Positions 15,186 to 23,195 are shown, counted from the first letter of the stretch. The stretch is 64,000 nt of DNA from Bacillota bacterium (GCA_023459275.1 JAEWVC010000012.1:11161-75160), one strand, 5' to 3'. The notes: a model not told the origin generated them from the sequence alone. Made by a program: numbers and translations.

Positions 15186-15581
15186 CTACAGCTCAGGGCG
15201 TTTACATGTCACCTCATATGGTACGATTTCAAAGCCCACAAACCATCTGTGGTACTCGCCGTGAACGATTGCATCATAAAAGTCAATATCGCAGAAAGCC
15301 TTTACGATTTTCACTACCATTCCGGGCATGATGTGAGGTCCATGCCCGTCCGCCGTAAGCACCCTGGCAAACGATCCAGGACATAACCCAGAGCCACGGC
15401 ATGGCTGCAACTCAAAAGCTGCAAACCATCGGTGCAACTCTCCATTTGGCAGTTGAACTGCATAAAGATCGCCTATCCGTCCCGAGTAAATTTCCGCCTC
15501 CGTTCCAGGCATGATTTCAGGCAAATGGCATACCAATGATACAACACGGTCGCCTTTTTGAAACTCGACTGTGCACGCCAA
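15186..15581 (-). CDS. Hypothetical protein with two copies of an SH3-like domain
   Basis: 131 aa from a TTG start with AAGGAGATGAG upstream. It is an internal duplication. The first half reads GDRVVSLVCHLPEIMPGTEA, then DLYAVQLPNGELHRWFAAFE. The second reads FARVLTADGHGPHIMPGMVV, then YDAIVHGEYHRWFVGFEIVP. Each unit looks like a small beta-barrel with a conserved PxIMPG turn and an HRWF.xFE end, reminiscent of DUF4314-type or KOW-like folds. No function known. Isolated, convergent with the ger region. Confidence 0.6.
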   Translation of the reverse strand: MACTVEFQKGDRVVSLVCHLPEIMPGTEAEIYSGRIGDLYAVQLPNGELHRWFAAFELQPCRGSGLCPGSFARVLTADGHGPHIMPGMVVKIVKAFCDIDFYDAIVHGEYHRWFVGFEIVPYEVTCKRPEL

Positions 15582-15690
15582 AACATCTCATCTCCTTAAT
15601 TGCTGGTACCGATACAGAATATTCAGTACGGAAGAGGTGTGTGATGCCTGTGAAGGAGTTTTTGGGGTTGATGCATGACCTTGATTTGAG

Positions 15691-15835
15691 AACCACGTCC
15701 CTGTAGTGCATTTTTGCCACGCCAACAGTTCCTAACCGCCGAAAACGCCGTTGATAGGCGTGTATGATCCGGGATTTCTTACGTTTTTCTTCGAGGGCTT
15801 GCTTTTACCCGCGAATGTGTAAGCGGGAAGTGCAT
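15691..15835 (+). ncRNA. Structured non-coding element, copy 1 (degenerate 3' end)
   Basis: This segment aligns with 16872-17055 over about 130 bases although neither encodes a shared protein. Conserved parts include a 5' hairpin zone (CCAC...GTG), then a T run. Next is the hairpin ACGCC-GTTGATA-GGCGT (15745-15761), a pyrimidine tract, and GCTTGC (15797-15802) pairing with GTAAGC (15819-15824) around a GAATGTGTAAGC core. Copy 1 lacks the second pseudoknot arm seen in copy 2. Direction is taken from copy 2, which abuts a plus-strand gene. I infer an RNA, perhaps HEARO/omega-RNA-like; this is not proven. Confidence 0.5.
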
Positions 15836-15901
15836 CAAAGAAATGGGTACGCCTCGGTATAGGCGCTCACCGTGCCTGCGCAACACCCGCTCATGGCGAC
15901 G

Positions 15902-16030
15902 TTATCCTTCGCTCTTGTTCAGATTCAGTCCCCATCGAATCCGTTCCACCGGTAGACCTACTCCGGCGCGTATCGGCCCGGCCTTCGCATCTGCTCTGAA
16001 GTATCCAATACGAGCCTGCAAAAATCCAAG
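15902..16030 (-). pseudogene. Possible 3' remnant of a transposon-type gene
   Basis: In this otherwise gene-free stretch a minus frame ends GVGLPVERIRWGLNLNKSEG. The LPVE motif followed by a short polar tail recalls C-termini of IS200/IS605-type accessory proteins. There is no start codon and the frame loses coding character beyond 16030. Very tentative. Confidence 0.2.
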
Positions 16031-16092
16031 ACAAAATATGGTTAAGTCAGAAAAGTTCCAGATAAGGCGAAGCGCCAGACGAATTCAGTTTA

Positions 16093-16578
16093 TCAAAGTG
16101 GAACTTGCAATTTTTCCAGAACGATTTTCATAGCCTTATCAAATCTTTGTGGGTTTACGCTTCGTAGAGCTTCGACAAGCGGCGCATAATCGAATCCTGC
16201 TAAAGCATAGCCTCGAACTATGCAACCAAAGTAGTCATCCGGTGGAAAAGCCCTTTCACCGCCACACATAACATACATAATACCTTTCCTCGTTCCCTTA
16301 GCACATGTTATGGTTGCGTTTTCTTTTCGGAATACGCAAAGTGAAGTAACATATTTATCAAGTGACCTGGCATCAGAATCTGAGAGCAGCCAGAGAACAG
16401 CTGGCACGCAATCGGTGTTGTTTTCAGATTCTTCAAGTGAAACGAAGGATTTCCCTTGCCGCCTTCTAAAAGTTAGTTTGTAGCCCATCAGATAACCATC
16501 GTCGAGATACTTTGCATTGGGGCACCTTCTTCGTAAGAATATTGGATTTACATTTACACCGTAAGCAATATACAACAT
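16093..16578 (-). CDS. Gamma-glutamylcyclotransferase-fold protein, catalytic Glu apparently lost
   Basis: 161 aa. LYIAYGVNVNPIFLRRRCPN is the YGSN substrate loop of the GGCT/AIG2 fold. GYLMGYKLTF, AVLWLLSDSDARSLDKY and GYALAGFDYAPLVEAL follow in family order. In active cyclotransferases the segment after the DxxxLDxYE motif carries a catalytic glutamate (YEG). Here it reads KYVTSL, so the glutamate is replaced. YGSN has also become YGVN. It may be a non-catalytic relative. Stand-alone gene between the two ncRNA copies. Confidence 0.65.
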   Translation of the reverse strand: MLYIAYGVNVNPIFLRRRCPNAKYLDDGYLMGYKLTFRRRQGKSFVSLEESENNTDCVPAVLWLLSDSDARSLDKYVTSLCVFRKENATITCAKGTRKGIMYVMCGGERAFPPDDYFGCIVRGYALAGFDYAPLVEALRSVNPQRFDKAMKIVLEKLQVPL

Positions 16579-16871
16579 AAAGTCGCCCCGTTTATCTTTT
16601 TATGTCATATTAACATTCAATTGATAAGCTTTTCAATGTCTTCCTGATTGAAGGGGGCTTAACGAAAATTAAAGAAAAAGGCGCAATTTTGCATGCAGAT
16701 GTATTCGTTTGCTCACACCACGCTCCATCAGCATATCTGCTGTCTATCGGAGAACACAATCCACCCGGTGCACTCTGCTCCAGATCATATTCTTCCATAT
16801 TTTCTATGTACGGCGAAAGGTCCAGCACGCGTCGAGCTTTTGCATTCTATACTATATACATCGCAAATCTA

Positions 16872-17055
16872 TACCACTACACGCCCGTGTGGTGCGTTTT
16901 TGACGTAGGCCCGGCCAGATTCCCGCCCATGCCCGTGAAAAACGCCGTTGGTGGGGCGCGTACGGTGCGCAAATTTCTTTTTTTTTCTTTGCCGTGAAGG
17001 CTTGCTTTCTACGGGTGAATGCGTAAGCTGTGAGCCACAGGCGAGCAGCCCGTAC
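16872..17055 (+). ncRNA. Structured non-coding element, copy 2, with predicted pseudoknot
   Basis: Predicted elements in order: an 8-bp hairpin CACTACAC/GTGTGGTG (16875-16894), a T run, hairpin CGCC/GGCG with a GTTGGTGG loop (16943-16958), and a long pyrimidine tract. The 3' part has GCTTGC (17000-17005) pairing with GCGAGC (17041-17046), TACGGG (17010-17015) with CCCGTA (17049-17054), and a CTGTG-AGC-CACAG hairpin between. The first two pairings cross, giving an H-type pseudoknot. It ends about 20 bases before the start codon of the 207-aa gene. The layout resembles the RNA leader of IscB genes (HEARO/omega RNA), but no IscB follows. Confidence 0.6.
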
Positions 17056-17078
17056 AACAACGAACGGAGGACTTCACG

Positions 17079-17702
17079 ATGGAAATGGGAAAGCTCACGG
17101 CGAAACTGAGGGACGCGGTTCCGGTATGCCTGCTGGTGGAAGGCAAAGAAATAAAGCGGTACAAGAACATTGAAATCCCGGACGACCTCAAGAAACTGGA
17201 GTACAATGACTTCAAATTCGACGTACCGCTGAACGGCGCTATCACATTCAAGGTTATGTTCGAGCCGGGCGTACTGCCTGAGGAATTCCCTAAAGAGAGG
17301 GAGCGGAGGACGCGGAAATCCTTGGCCCAAGAAGCTCAGCCGCAGGAAGTTGCACCTGCGGAGGGCATGGCGGAGGTGGAACCCCGGCAGGAACCCGAGA
17401 TGCAGGACGAGCTGCCCGAGGGCCTTCCGACATCGGTGGCGGAGGCATTCGCACAAGCGCTGGAGGGCGCCCAAGCCGCAGGCGAGCCGGTGGCCGACAT
17501 CGCAGCGGCAATGGCGGACGGCGAGGCCATCAAGGCCGAGATCATCAAGGGCGAAGGCGAAGGCCGACTGCTGGTAATCACGGCAGAGCCGGAGAGCTCC
17601 GAGGTTACGACGCCGCTCGAGAGCGATATACCTGCCAAGAAGCCTGCGAGCAAAGGTAAGGGCAAGAAGGGCGCAGAAACTGCGGATAGTGCCGATAAGT
17701 AA
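17079..17702 (+). CDS. Hypothetical protein, 207 aa, phage-like, low-complexity tail
   Basis: Start at ATG with CGGAGG upstream. Residues 1-80 (KLTAKLRDAVPVCLLVEGKE, PLNGAITFKVMFEPG) look like a compact beta-rich domain. The rest is Glu/Ala-rich linker, then a basic KKPASKGKGKKG tail. No family recognised; phage accessory proteins often have such tails. It lies directly downstream of the structured RNA element, in the place an RNA-guided nuclease would occupy in an IscB locus, but has no RuvC or HNH motifs. A strong terminator follows. Confidence 0.6.
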   Translation: MEMGKLTAKLRDAVPVCLLVEGKEIKRYKNIEIPDDLKKLEYNDFKFDVPLNGAITFKVMFEPGVLPEEFPKERERRTRKSLAQEAQPQEVAPAEGMAEVEPRQEPEMQDELPEGLPTSVAEAFAQALEGAQAAGEPVADIAAAMADGEAIKAEIIKGEGEGRLLVITAEPESSEVTTPLESDIPAKKPASKGKGKKGAETADSADK

Positions 17703-17712
17703 GCAAACAGCG

Positions 17713-17747
17713 GGAAACCCGGCATATAGCGCCGGGTTTCCTTTTCT
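17713..17747 (+). terminator. Intrinsic terminator
   Basis: GGAAACCCGGC and GCCGGGTTTCC form an 11-bp stem with a seven-base loop followed by TTTTC. It ends the ncRNA/207-aa gene unit. Confidence 0.85.
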
Positions 17748-17861
17748 TTGGGATAATAAGGATATTGAAGAATTATCTGCATTACGCCATAGCTCCGCTC
17801 TTCTATAGAGCGAATATTTTTTGTAGCGATGGAGATCATAGACCTAAAGGAGGTGATTTTT

Positions 17862-18209
17862 ATGGGTGTAGTAACGATGGCAACGAACAAGTATCAGAAG
17901 TGTATCGATGCATGCAAACGGTGCGAACAGGCGTGCTACGAATGCTTCGCGTTGTGCCTGAATGAGCCCGACGTACAGGCTCGGAAAGGCTGCCTTCATA
18001 TGCTCGTTGAATGCGCTGAAATCTGCAAGATGGCAAGCTCTTTCATGGCTATGAACGCTCAGCATGCAACCAACGTATGCCAGCTGTGCACCGCGATCTG
18101 CCAGAAGTGCGAACAGGAATGTGCGATGTTCAAGGATGACCATTGCAAAGCCTGCGCTAATGAGTGTAAGACCTGTGCGAATGAATGCAGTATGATGGCA
18201 CGTGGCTAA
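17862..18209 (+). CDS. Cys-rich four-helix-bundle copper-binding protein (Csp-like)
   Basis: 115 aa from the ATG after a perfect AAAGGAGGTGA. The protein carries about 19 cysteines in repeated CxxxC helical spacing (CIDACKRCEQACYECFALC, CQLCTAICQKCEQEC, CKACANECKTCANEC). This is the signature of the Csp/DUF326 four-helix bundle that stores many Cu(I) ions in its core. No signal peptide, so it would be a cytosolic Csp3-type store. Single gene with its own strong ribosome site; no copper ATPase nearby. The C-terminal CxxxC density exceeds that of typical members. Confidence 0.85.
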   Translation: MGVVTMATNKYQKCIDACKRCEQACYECFALCLNEPDVQARKGCLHMLVECAEICKMASSFMAMNAQHATNVCQLCTAICQKCEQECAMFKDDHCKACANECKTCANECSMMARG

Positions 18210-18477
18210 CTGACTGACTTACTATAGGTATAGAGGACGGGAAAGCAGATACATGCTTCCCGTTCGCTTTTAAACCCTCGCGCAATGGAAAAGAATCAAG
18301 AAGGGCGCGGCAGCCCGGAGGATGAATGCAATAACCCGGCGCTGTGGCCGGATTTTCGTGTGAAGGGGGTGTCCACCATTACACGAAAATGAAGGCGTGT
18401 TTCGCCGGCAAAGCTGCTTTCCGGGTGCGGCAAGACAATCGTGTATTTATATCAACTAATGTCCCTTTAGACAAGAC

Positions 18478-18620
18478 AAAAGCCCCGAAGCTCATGAGTA
18501 TCATGGACATCGGGGTTTTTGATACTCATTTTACGCCACGAAATGGACGCTGGAAATAGCTTGACCCCAATTTGTGGCCCCGCGAAGGCAGCAGAAAACT
18601 CAAATGAGGAGGTTTTTAAG
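18478..18620. mobile_element. Probable insertion-sequence relic (IS21-like end)
   Basis: This part of a 750-base gene-free stretch (18210-18964) holds AGCCCCGA...TCGGGGTTTTT (18482-18520) with a competing ATGAGTATC/GATACTCAT pair (18494-18529). It is followed by AATGGACGCTGGAAATAGC, TTGACCCC and TTTGTGGCCCC. I remember this string from the non-coding end of IS21-type elements. No transposase frame remains. Downstream, a minus frame (18651-18866, EAALMGLRFTQVELVL) may be a further scrap. The remaining bases show nothing I can support. Confidence 0.35.
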
Positions 18621-18866
18621 CTGCTTCAGGTTGATTGGCGGTTAGGGAGCTTACGCGAAACGCAGCATAGAAGTCTTGCTGGGGTCAGCAATAGGTGGCC
18701 TTATCCGTCCAAAGTTGAGGACAAGCTCGACTTGCGTAAAACGCAAGCCCATTAGTGCGGCCTCCACGATTGCCTCGTGAAAATGACTGACCTGAACGAA
18801 AATGAGCCGTTTTTTATTGCACAGCCTCATTCCACAATCGGATATCACCGTTTTTTTTCTCAACAC

Positions 18867-18895
18867 TTGTAACTATTTTACTTTAATACTATAAT
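18867..18895 (+). promoter_or_regulatory. Sigma-A promoter of the DUF3089 hydrolase
   Basis: TTGTAA (18867-18872), 17-base spacer, TATAAT (18890-18895), 70 bases before the start codon at 18965. Confidence 0.65.
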
Positions 18896-18964
18896 ACTCT
18901 CTGTTTGGGTTTGCGGCGACATATTTCGCAATACAGTAAGACAAAGCCGTAAGGAGAGAATGAT

Positions 18965-20008
18965 ATGAAAAAGACGAACATCATTATTGCTGCCATTCTT
19001 TGCGCCTTCCTGTTTGCCGTTGCTGGTGTTCCTGGTTTGGGCGCTGCAACTGGAAAAGCGGAATCCGCAATGAGCGCGGATGACGTAAACAATGTGACCG
19101 ATTACTCCCAACCCAGCAATTGGCTCACTGCGGATATGTCGGGCAGCTTGCCTGTCGATATCTTTTATCTGTACCCGACAGCATGGCAAAAGGGCCCGAA
19201 CGATTCCAATTACTGCGCCGTTGATAATGTATCCATGATAAAAGGCGCGAATGGCGCTTTCAACCGGCAGGCGTCTGCGTTTCTTCCGGTAGGCAATATT
19301 TATGCGCCCTATTACCGGCAAGCGGATGCGATGTACACATTGACCATGCCTACAATTGCGGAGCAGGATGAAGCGGTCCGGATTATTCCGGCGGCGGACG
19401 GAATCGCCGCGTTCGAATATTATCTTGATCACTATAACAAGGGCAGGCCGTTCATCCTGGCAGGGCATTCCCAGGGCTCCAATGTGCTCCTCTTTATCCT
19501 TGCACAGATTAAGGACCGGCCGGAAGTGCTGGACAGAATGGTTGCCGCTTATGTGATCGGCTTTTCTGTAACGAAAGAGTATCTGGCGCAGAACGCCCCC
19601 CTGAAATTTGCCACAGGCCCTGATGACACCGGTGTCATTATTTCATTCAACACCGAGGCGGAGGGGGTTACAAGCAGCCCGCTGGTACGTCCCGGCGCCC
19701 TCGCGATCAACCCAATCTCGTGGACGCTGACGGAAGCGGAAGCGGCCAAGGAAGACAATGCGGGCTCTATCAGCCCCATCACCATGGCTTTGTCTGACTT
19801 GACGCCTGTGAAAGAGCTTGCTTCTGCGCAAGTCAATACCGCCAGGGGAGTGGTCGTCTGTACATCGGTTGACCCCGCCAAATATTCTATCCAGGGCATG
19901 CCAGGGGTATATCATTCATTTGATTACCCGTTTTATTTCTATAACATCCGCGCCAACGCGCAAAACAGGGTGGAGAAATATCTGGCGGCTCACCCTTCAG
20001 GCAAATAG
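18965..20008 (+). CDS. Secreted alpha/beta-hydrolase, DUF3089 family
   Basis: 347 aa with AAGGAGAGAATGAT upstream. An N-terminal signal peptide (basic MKKTN, hydrophobic core to about residue 28) indicates export. VDIFYLYPTAW is the typical DUF3089 opening. ILAGHSQGSNVL supplies the nucleophile-elbow serine (GHSQG), and GVYHSFDYPFYFYNIR near the C-terminus gives the His region. The family is a lipase/esterase-like hydrolase of unknown substrate. It stands alone with its own promoter; the region after it is decayed. Confidence 0.8.
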   Translation: MKKTNIIIAAILCAFLFAVAGVPGLGAATGKAESAMSADDVNNVTDYSQPSNWLTADMSGSLPVDIFYLYPTAWQKGPNDSNYCAVDNVSMIKGANGAFNRQASAFLPVGNIYAPYYRQADAMYTLTMPTIAEQDEAVRIIPAADGIAAFEYYLDHYNKGRPFILAGHSQGSNVLLFILAQIKDRPEVLDRMVAAYVIGFSVTKEYLAQNAPLKFATGPDDTGVIISFNTEAEGVTSSPLVRPGALAINPISWTLTEAEAAKEDNAGSISPITMALSDLTPVKELASAQVNTARGVVVCTSVDPAKYSIQGMPGVYHSFDYPFYFYNIRANAQNRVEKYLAAHPSGK

Positions 20009-20032
20009 AATTGCAAACCGCCATCAGCACGC

Positions 20033-20347
20033 TTAGCGTCCCTTGATGTAATGAATCAGCTCATCAATGGGAAGGGCTTTGCTAAATAAGTACCCTTGGT
20101 ACATTTCGCATCCAAGGCCTTTTAGCGTTTTCATCTGTTCTTTGGTCTCCACAAACTCCGCGACAACCCGGTATTGCATGGTTTTTCCAAGCGATAGGAT
20201 GGATGAGATGATTTCGCGGCTGTTTTGATTGGTAATACTATTTCCAAACAATATTTCGTCATTGCGGCGGTTCTTTTCGCAAAGGACTGTGTCGCCTTCC
20301 GCTCGGCGTAACGCGGCGTTGCCCCGTTCCATCTCCTTGTCTTGCAT
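20033..20347 (-). pseudogene. C-terminal remnant of an EAL-domain (c-di-GMP phosphodiesterase) protein
   Basis: The last 70 residues of this frame (SREIISSILSLGKTMQYRVV, then AEFVETKEQ, GCEMYQGYLFSKALP) are the end of an EAL domain, including the VAExVET and GxxxQGYxFxxP motifs. Everything N-terminal, including the EAL triplet, is gone, and the residues before FGNSITNQNS are unrelated. The upstream plus-coordinate DNA belongs to another broken gene, so a deletion joined the two. It cannot be active. Confidence 0.75.
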
Positions 20348-20382
20348 CGAAAATTCCTCGCCGCGTTGGACGAAATAGTATT

Positions 20383-20570
20383 TTACAATTGTAAAGCGGC
20401 ATCCTGCACCGGTGAACCATCAAGCTTAACGGCATAGAAATGATACGCTTGCAGATACGCCAGCGAGGTGCGGCCCGCGCTGAGACCGTCCAGCGTACTT
20501 TCAAATTCGGCTTGGGCCCCGTATAAAATGCGCGCCAAAGCTGCCCTGCCTGCAGACTGATATCCGCAGG
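20383..20570 (-). pseudogene. 3' remnant of an unidentified helical protein
   Basis: A minus frame reads AGRAALARILYGAQAEFEST, LDGLSAGRTSLAYLQAYHFY and ends AVKLDGSPVQDAALQL before TAA at 20383-20385. Periodic helical composition suggests a genuine coding tail, perhaps TolC-like coiled-coil. There is no start, and the upstream sequence to 20690 breaks into three frames. It reinforces the view that 20.0-20.7 kb is a gene graveyard. Confidence 0.4.
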
Positions 20571-20739
20571 AGATCCGAAAAATGATCGGGAAGCCTCTCC
20601 CGCAACTCTGCCTTTCTTATCCGCCTTCCATATTTTTGAATTGCATATCCGGAACCCCGCTCCCCACAGCCTCATAGGATTGGTCAGGGGAAACTGTGTT
20701 TCCCGCGTCTATCGTTGTTGAGGGCGGGAGGCTGTCACC

Positions 20740-20994
20740 TTGGATGAAAGCAAACTCACGCTGGACCGGCTGCCCGTGGGTAAGGCGGGCAGGGTCGTTG
20801 CGCTCTTATCAAGCGGTCCGGAACGGCGGCGCATGCTGGACTTGGGAATCATTGAGGGCACGCGGGTGGAACCGCTCTTTTGCAGCCCGTCCGGGAACCC
20901 GGCCGCCTACCTTATCCGGGGGGCGGTCATCGCATTGCGGGCGGAGGATGCCTCCGGGATCGTGGTTTCACAGGGCGAATGTGGATGCAGGTAG
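20740..20994 (+). CDS. feoA: Ferrous iron transport protein A (FeoA)
   Basis: 84 aa starting at TTG, with GGGAGG nine bases upstream. LPVGKAGRVVAL, RRRMLDLGIIEGTRVEPLF and AYLIRGAVIALRAEDAS are the SH3-like FeoA core. FeoA is a small cytosolic protein that supports FeoB-mediated Fe(II) uptake. It is followed 11 bases later by feoB, the standard operon order. The C-terminal GECGCR extension with two cysteines is slightly unusual. No Fur box was recognised upstream. Confidence 0.9.
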   Translation: MDESKLTLDRLPVGKAGRVVALLSSGPERRRMLDLGIIEGTRVEPLFCSPSGNPAAYLIRGAVIALRAEDASGIVVSQGECGCR

Positions 20995-21005
20995 GAGGGG
21001 TTCTG

Positions 21006-23147
21006 TTGGATCTGGCCAATCAGCCGGCACGGAGCGCGGAAGGCCTGTGCGTGGCAAAAAAGCTTTCCGGGGATAAGGTCGTTGCGCTGGGCGGAAACCC
21101 CAACGTAGGGAAAAGTACGGTCTTCAACGGTCTGACAGGACTGAAGCAGCACACAGGCAACTGGCCCGGGAAGACTGTGGTGAACGCCCAGGGGAGGTAC
21201 CGGTTCAAGGGCCAAGACTACATTATGGTGGATATTCCCGGCACCTACTCGCTGATGTCCAGCTCGGCCGAGGAAGAAATTGCGCGGGATTTCATCTGCT
21301 TCGGCGATCCTGATGTGACAGTGATCGTAGCCGATGCCACATGCCTTGAGCGGAATCTGAACCTTGCGTTGCAGGTGATGGAGATTACCGGCAGCGTTGT
21401 GCTGTGCGTCAATCTGATGGATGAGGCAAGAAAGAAGCATATTTCCATTGATCTTATGGGGCTGTCCGCGGAACTTGGGATCCCTGTGGTGGGGACCAGT
21501 GCCCGCAGCGGAAAGGGGCTAAGCGACCTGATGAACTCTGTCAGCCGGGTGGCCGGAGAGGAACAGGCGCTTACCCCCCTGCGCATTACATATGATGAGA
21601 TCATTGAAAAGGCCATATCCGTGCTGGAGCCGGAGGTTAGGCGCGCCATCGGCGGGCACCTGGACAGCCGCTGGGTGGCGCTGCGGCTGCTGGAAGGCGA
21701 CGAAAGCCTGATGGTGTCCATCAGGAAGCACCTGGGCCGCGGCATGATGGAGGATGTGGAGGTTGCGAAAAAGCGCGAAGAGGCAGCCGCGCTTTTGTCG
21801 CTTGAAGGTATTTCGCCCGAGGATTTCCGGGACCGGGTAGTCGGGAGGATCATCAAGACCTGCGAAAGTATTGCAGGCAGGGTGGTAACCGTTAAGGATG
21901 AAGGCTATCGCGACCGTGACCGAAGGTTTGACAGCATCCTGACTTCAAAGCGCACCGGGATTCCCATCATGGTCCTGCTGCTGGCCGGGATTTTCTGGAT
22001 CACGCTGACGGGCGCGAACGCCCCCTCGGCTGTGATCGCCAACGGGCTGTTTTGGCTGATGGACCGGCTCCACGTGTTTTTCCGGCAGATTGCGGCGCCG
22101 GCATGGCTCTCCGGGCTGCTGGTGGACGGCATGTACAAGACGCTGGCATGGGTGGTCTCCGTCATGCTGCCACCCATGGCCATCTTTTTTCCGCTGTTTA
22201 CGCTTTTGGAGGATTCGGGCTACCTGCCCCGGGTAGCGTTCAACCTGGACAACCGCTTCCGGAAGGCTTGCGCCCACGGCAAGCAGGCGCTGACCATGTG
22301 CATGGGGTTTGGGTGCAACGCCTGCGGGGTGATCGGCTGCCGGATCATTGATTCCCCCCGGGAGCGCCTGATCGCCATCCTGACCAACAACTTTGTGCCC
22401 TGCAACGGCAGGTTTCCAACGCTGATCGCCATCATTACCATGTTTTTTGCGGGTACTGCAGGCGGATTGTTTGGCTCGGTCCTCTCCACGCTTCTTCTGA
22501 CCGGGGTGATTGTTCTTGGGGTGGCGGCCACGCTTTTCATTTCCAGACTGTTGTCCGGAACAGTCCTAAAGGGCGTACCGTCCTCCTTCCAACTGGAGCT
22601 TCCGCCCTACCGCAGGCCGCAGATAGGCAAGGTCATCCTGCGCTCCATCCTGGACAGGACGGTCTTTGTATTGGGCCGGGCCGCGGCCGTGGCCGCGCCG
22701 GCCGGCGCGGTCATCTGGCTGATGGCCAACCTGCGGTTGGGCGATGTCAGTGTGCTGGCTGCGTGTGCGGGATTCCTTAACCCCTTTGCGCGCCTGATGG
22801 GGCTAGACGGCTATATCCTGATGGCTTTCATTCTTGGCTTCCCAGCCAACGAGGTGGTCATCCCCATACTGATCATGAGCTACACGGCCACAGGTTCCCT
22901 GGCCGAATATGGCAGCCTGGCGGAACTGCACGCATTGTTTTTGAGCCATGGATGGACGGCCGTCACCGCCGTTTGTGCCATGCTGTTTTCCCTGATGCAT
23001 TGGCCCTGCGGTACGACCCTTTGGACCATCAAAAAAGAGACGCGGAGCGCTAAATGGACGCTGGCGTCACTTTTGATCCCCACCGCCGCCGGGATTGCCG
23101 CATGCATGACCGTTGCGGGGATAGCCCGGCTGCTGGGGTTTGTATAG
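21006..23147 (+). CDS. feoB: Ferrous iron transporter FeoB
   Basis: 713 aa from TTG 21006 with GTAGGAGGGG five bases upstream; longer in-frame extensions overlap feoA. The N-terminal G domain has G1 GGNPNVGKST, G3 DIPGTYSL, G4 NLMDEARKK and G5 GTSARSGKG. A helical guanine-dissociation-inhibitor-like spacer follows to about residue 300. The C-terminal part has the Gate and FeoB_C membrane segments, including the conserved CMGFGCNACGVIGCR metal-pore cysteines and NNFVPCNGRFP. It imports Fe(II) across the cytoplasmic membrane. Full length and intact. Confidence 0.95.
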   Translation: MDLANQPARSAEGLCVAKKLSGDKVVALGGNPNVGKSTVFNGLTGLKQHTGNWPGKTVVNAQGRYRFKGQDYIMVDIPGTYSLMSSSAEEEIARDFICFGDPDVTVIVADATCLERNLNLALQVMEITGSVVLCVNLMDEARKKHISIDLMGLSAELGIPVVGTSARSGKGLSDLMNSVSRVAGEEQALTPLRITYDEIIEKAISVLEPEVRRAIGGHLDSRWVALRLLEGDESLMVSIRKHLGRGMMEDVEVAKKREEAAALLSLEGISPEDFRDRVVGRIIKTCESIAGRVVTVKDEGYRDRDRRFDSILTSKRTGIPIMVLLLAGIFWITLTGANAPSAVIANGLFWLMDRLHVFFRQIAAPAWLSGLLVDGMYKTLAWVVSVMLPPMAIFFPLFTLLEDSGYLPRVAFNLDNRFRKACAHGKQALTMCMGFGCNACGVIGCRIIDSPRERLIAILTNNFVPCNGRFPTLIAIITMFFAGTAGGLFGSVLSTLLLTGVIVLGVAATLFISRLLSGTVLKGVPSSFQLELPPYRRPQIGKVILRSILDRTVFVLGRAAAVAAPAGAVIWLMANLRLGDVSVLAACAGFLNPFARLMGLDGYILMAFILGFPANEVVIPILIMSYTATGSLAEYGSLAELHALFLSHGWTAVTAVCAMLFSLMHWPCGTTLWTIKKETRSAKWTLASLLIPTAAGIAACMTVAGIARLLGFV

Positions 23148-23195
23148 GGAAATGGGATTGCGCTGCCCTGGGGCCGTGCCTTTGCGAAGCATGCG

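Noticed and set aside
16610..16828. 72-codon minus frame before ncRNA copy 2
   Set aside because: Has no ribosome site, no family pattern and mixed composition; probably non-coding.
17336..17890. 184-codon minus frame across the 207-aa gene
   Set aside because: Ser/Ala-rich antisense shadow that also crosses the terminator.
18344..18755. Two short plus frames in the IS-like region
   Set aside because: No ribosome sites and they cross the hairpins; no protein family recognised.
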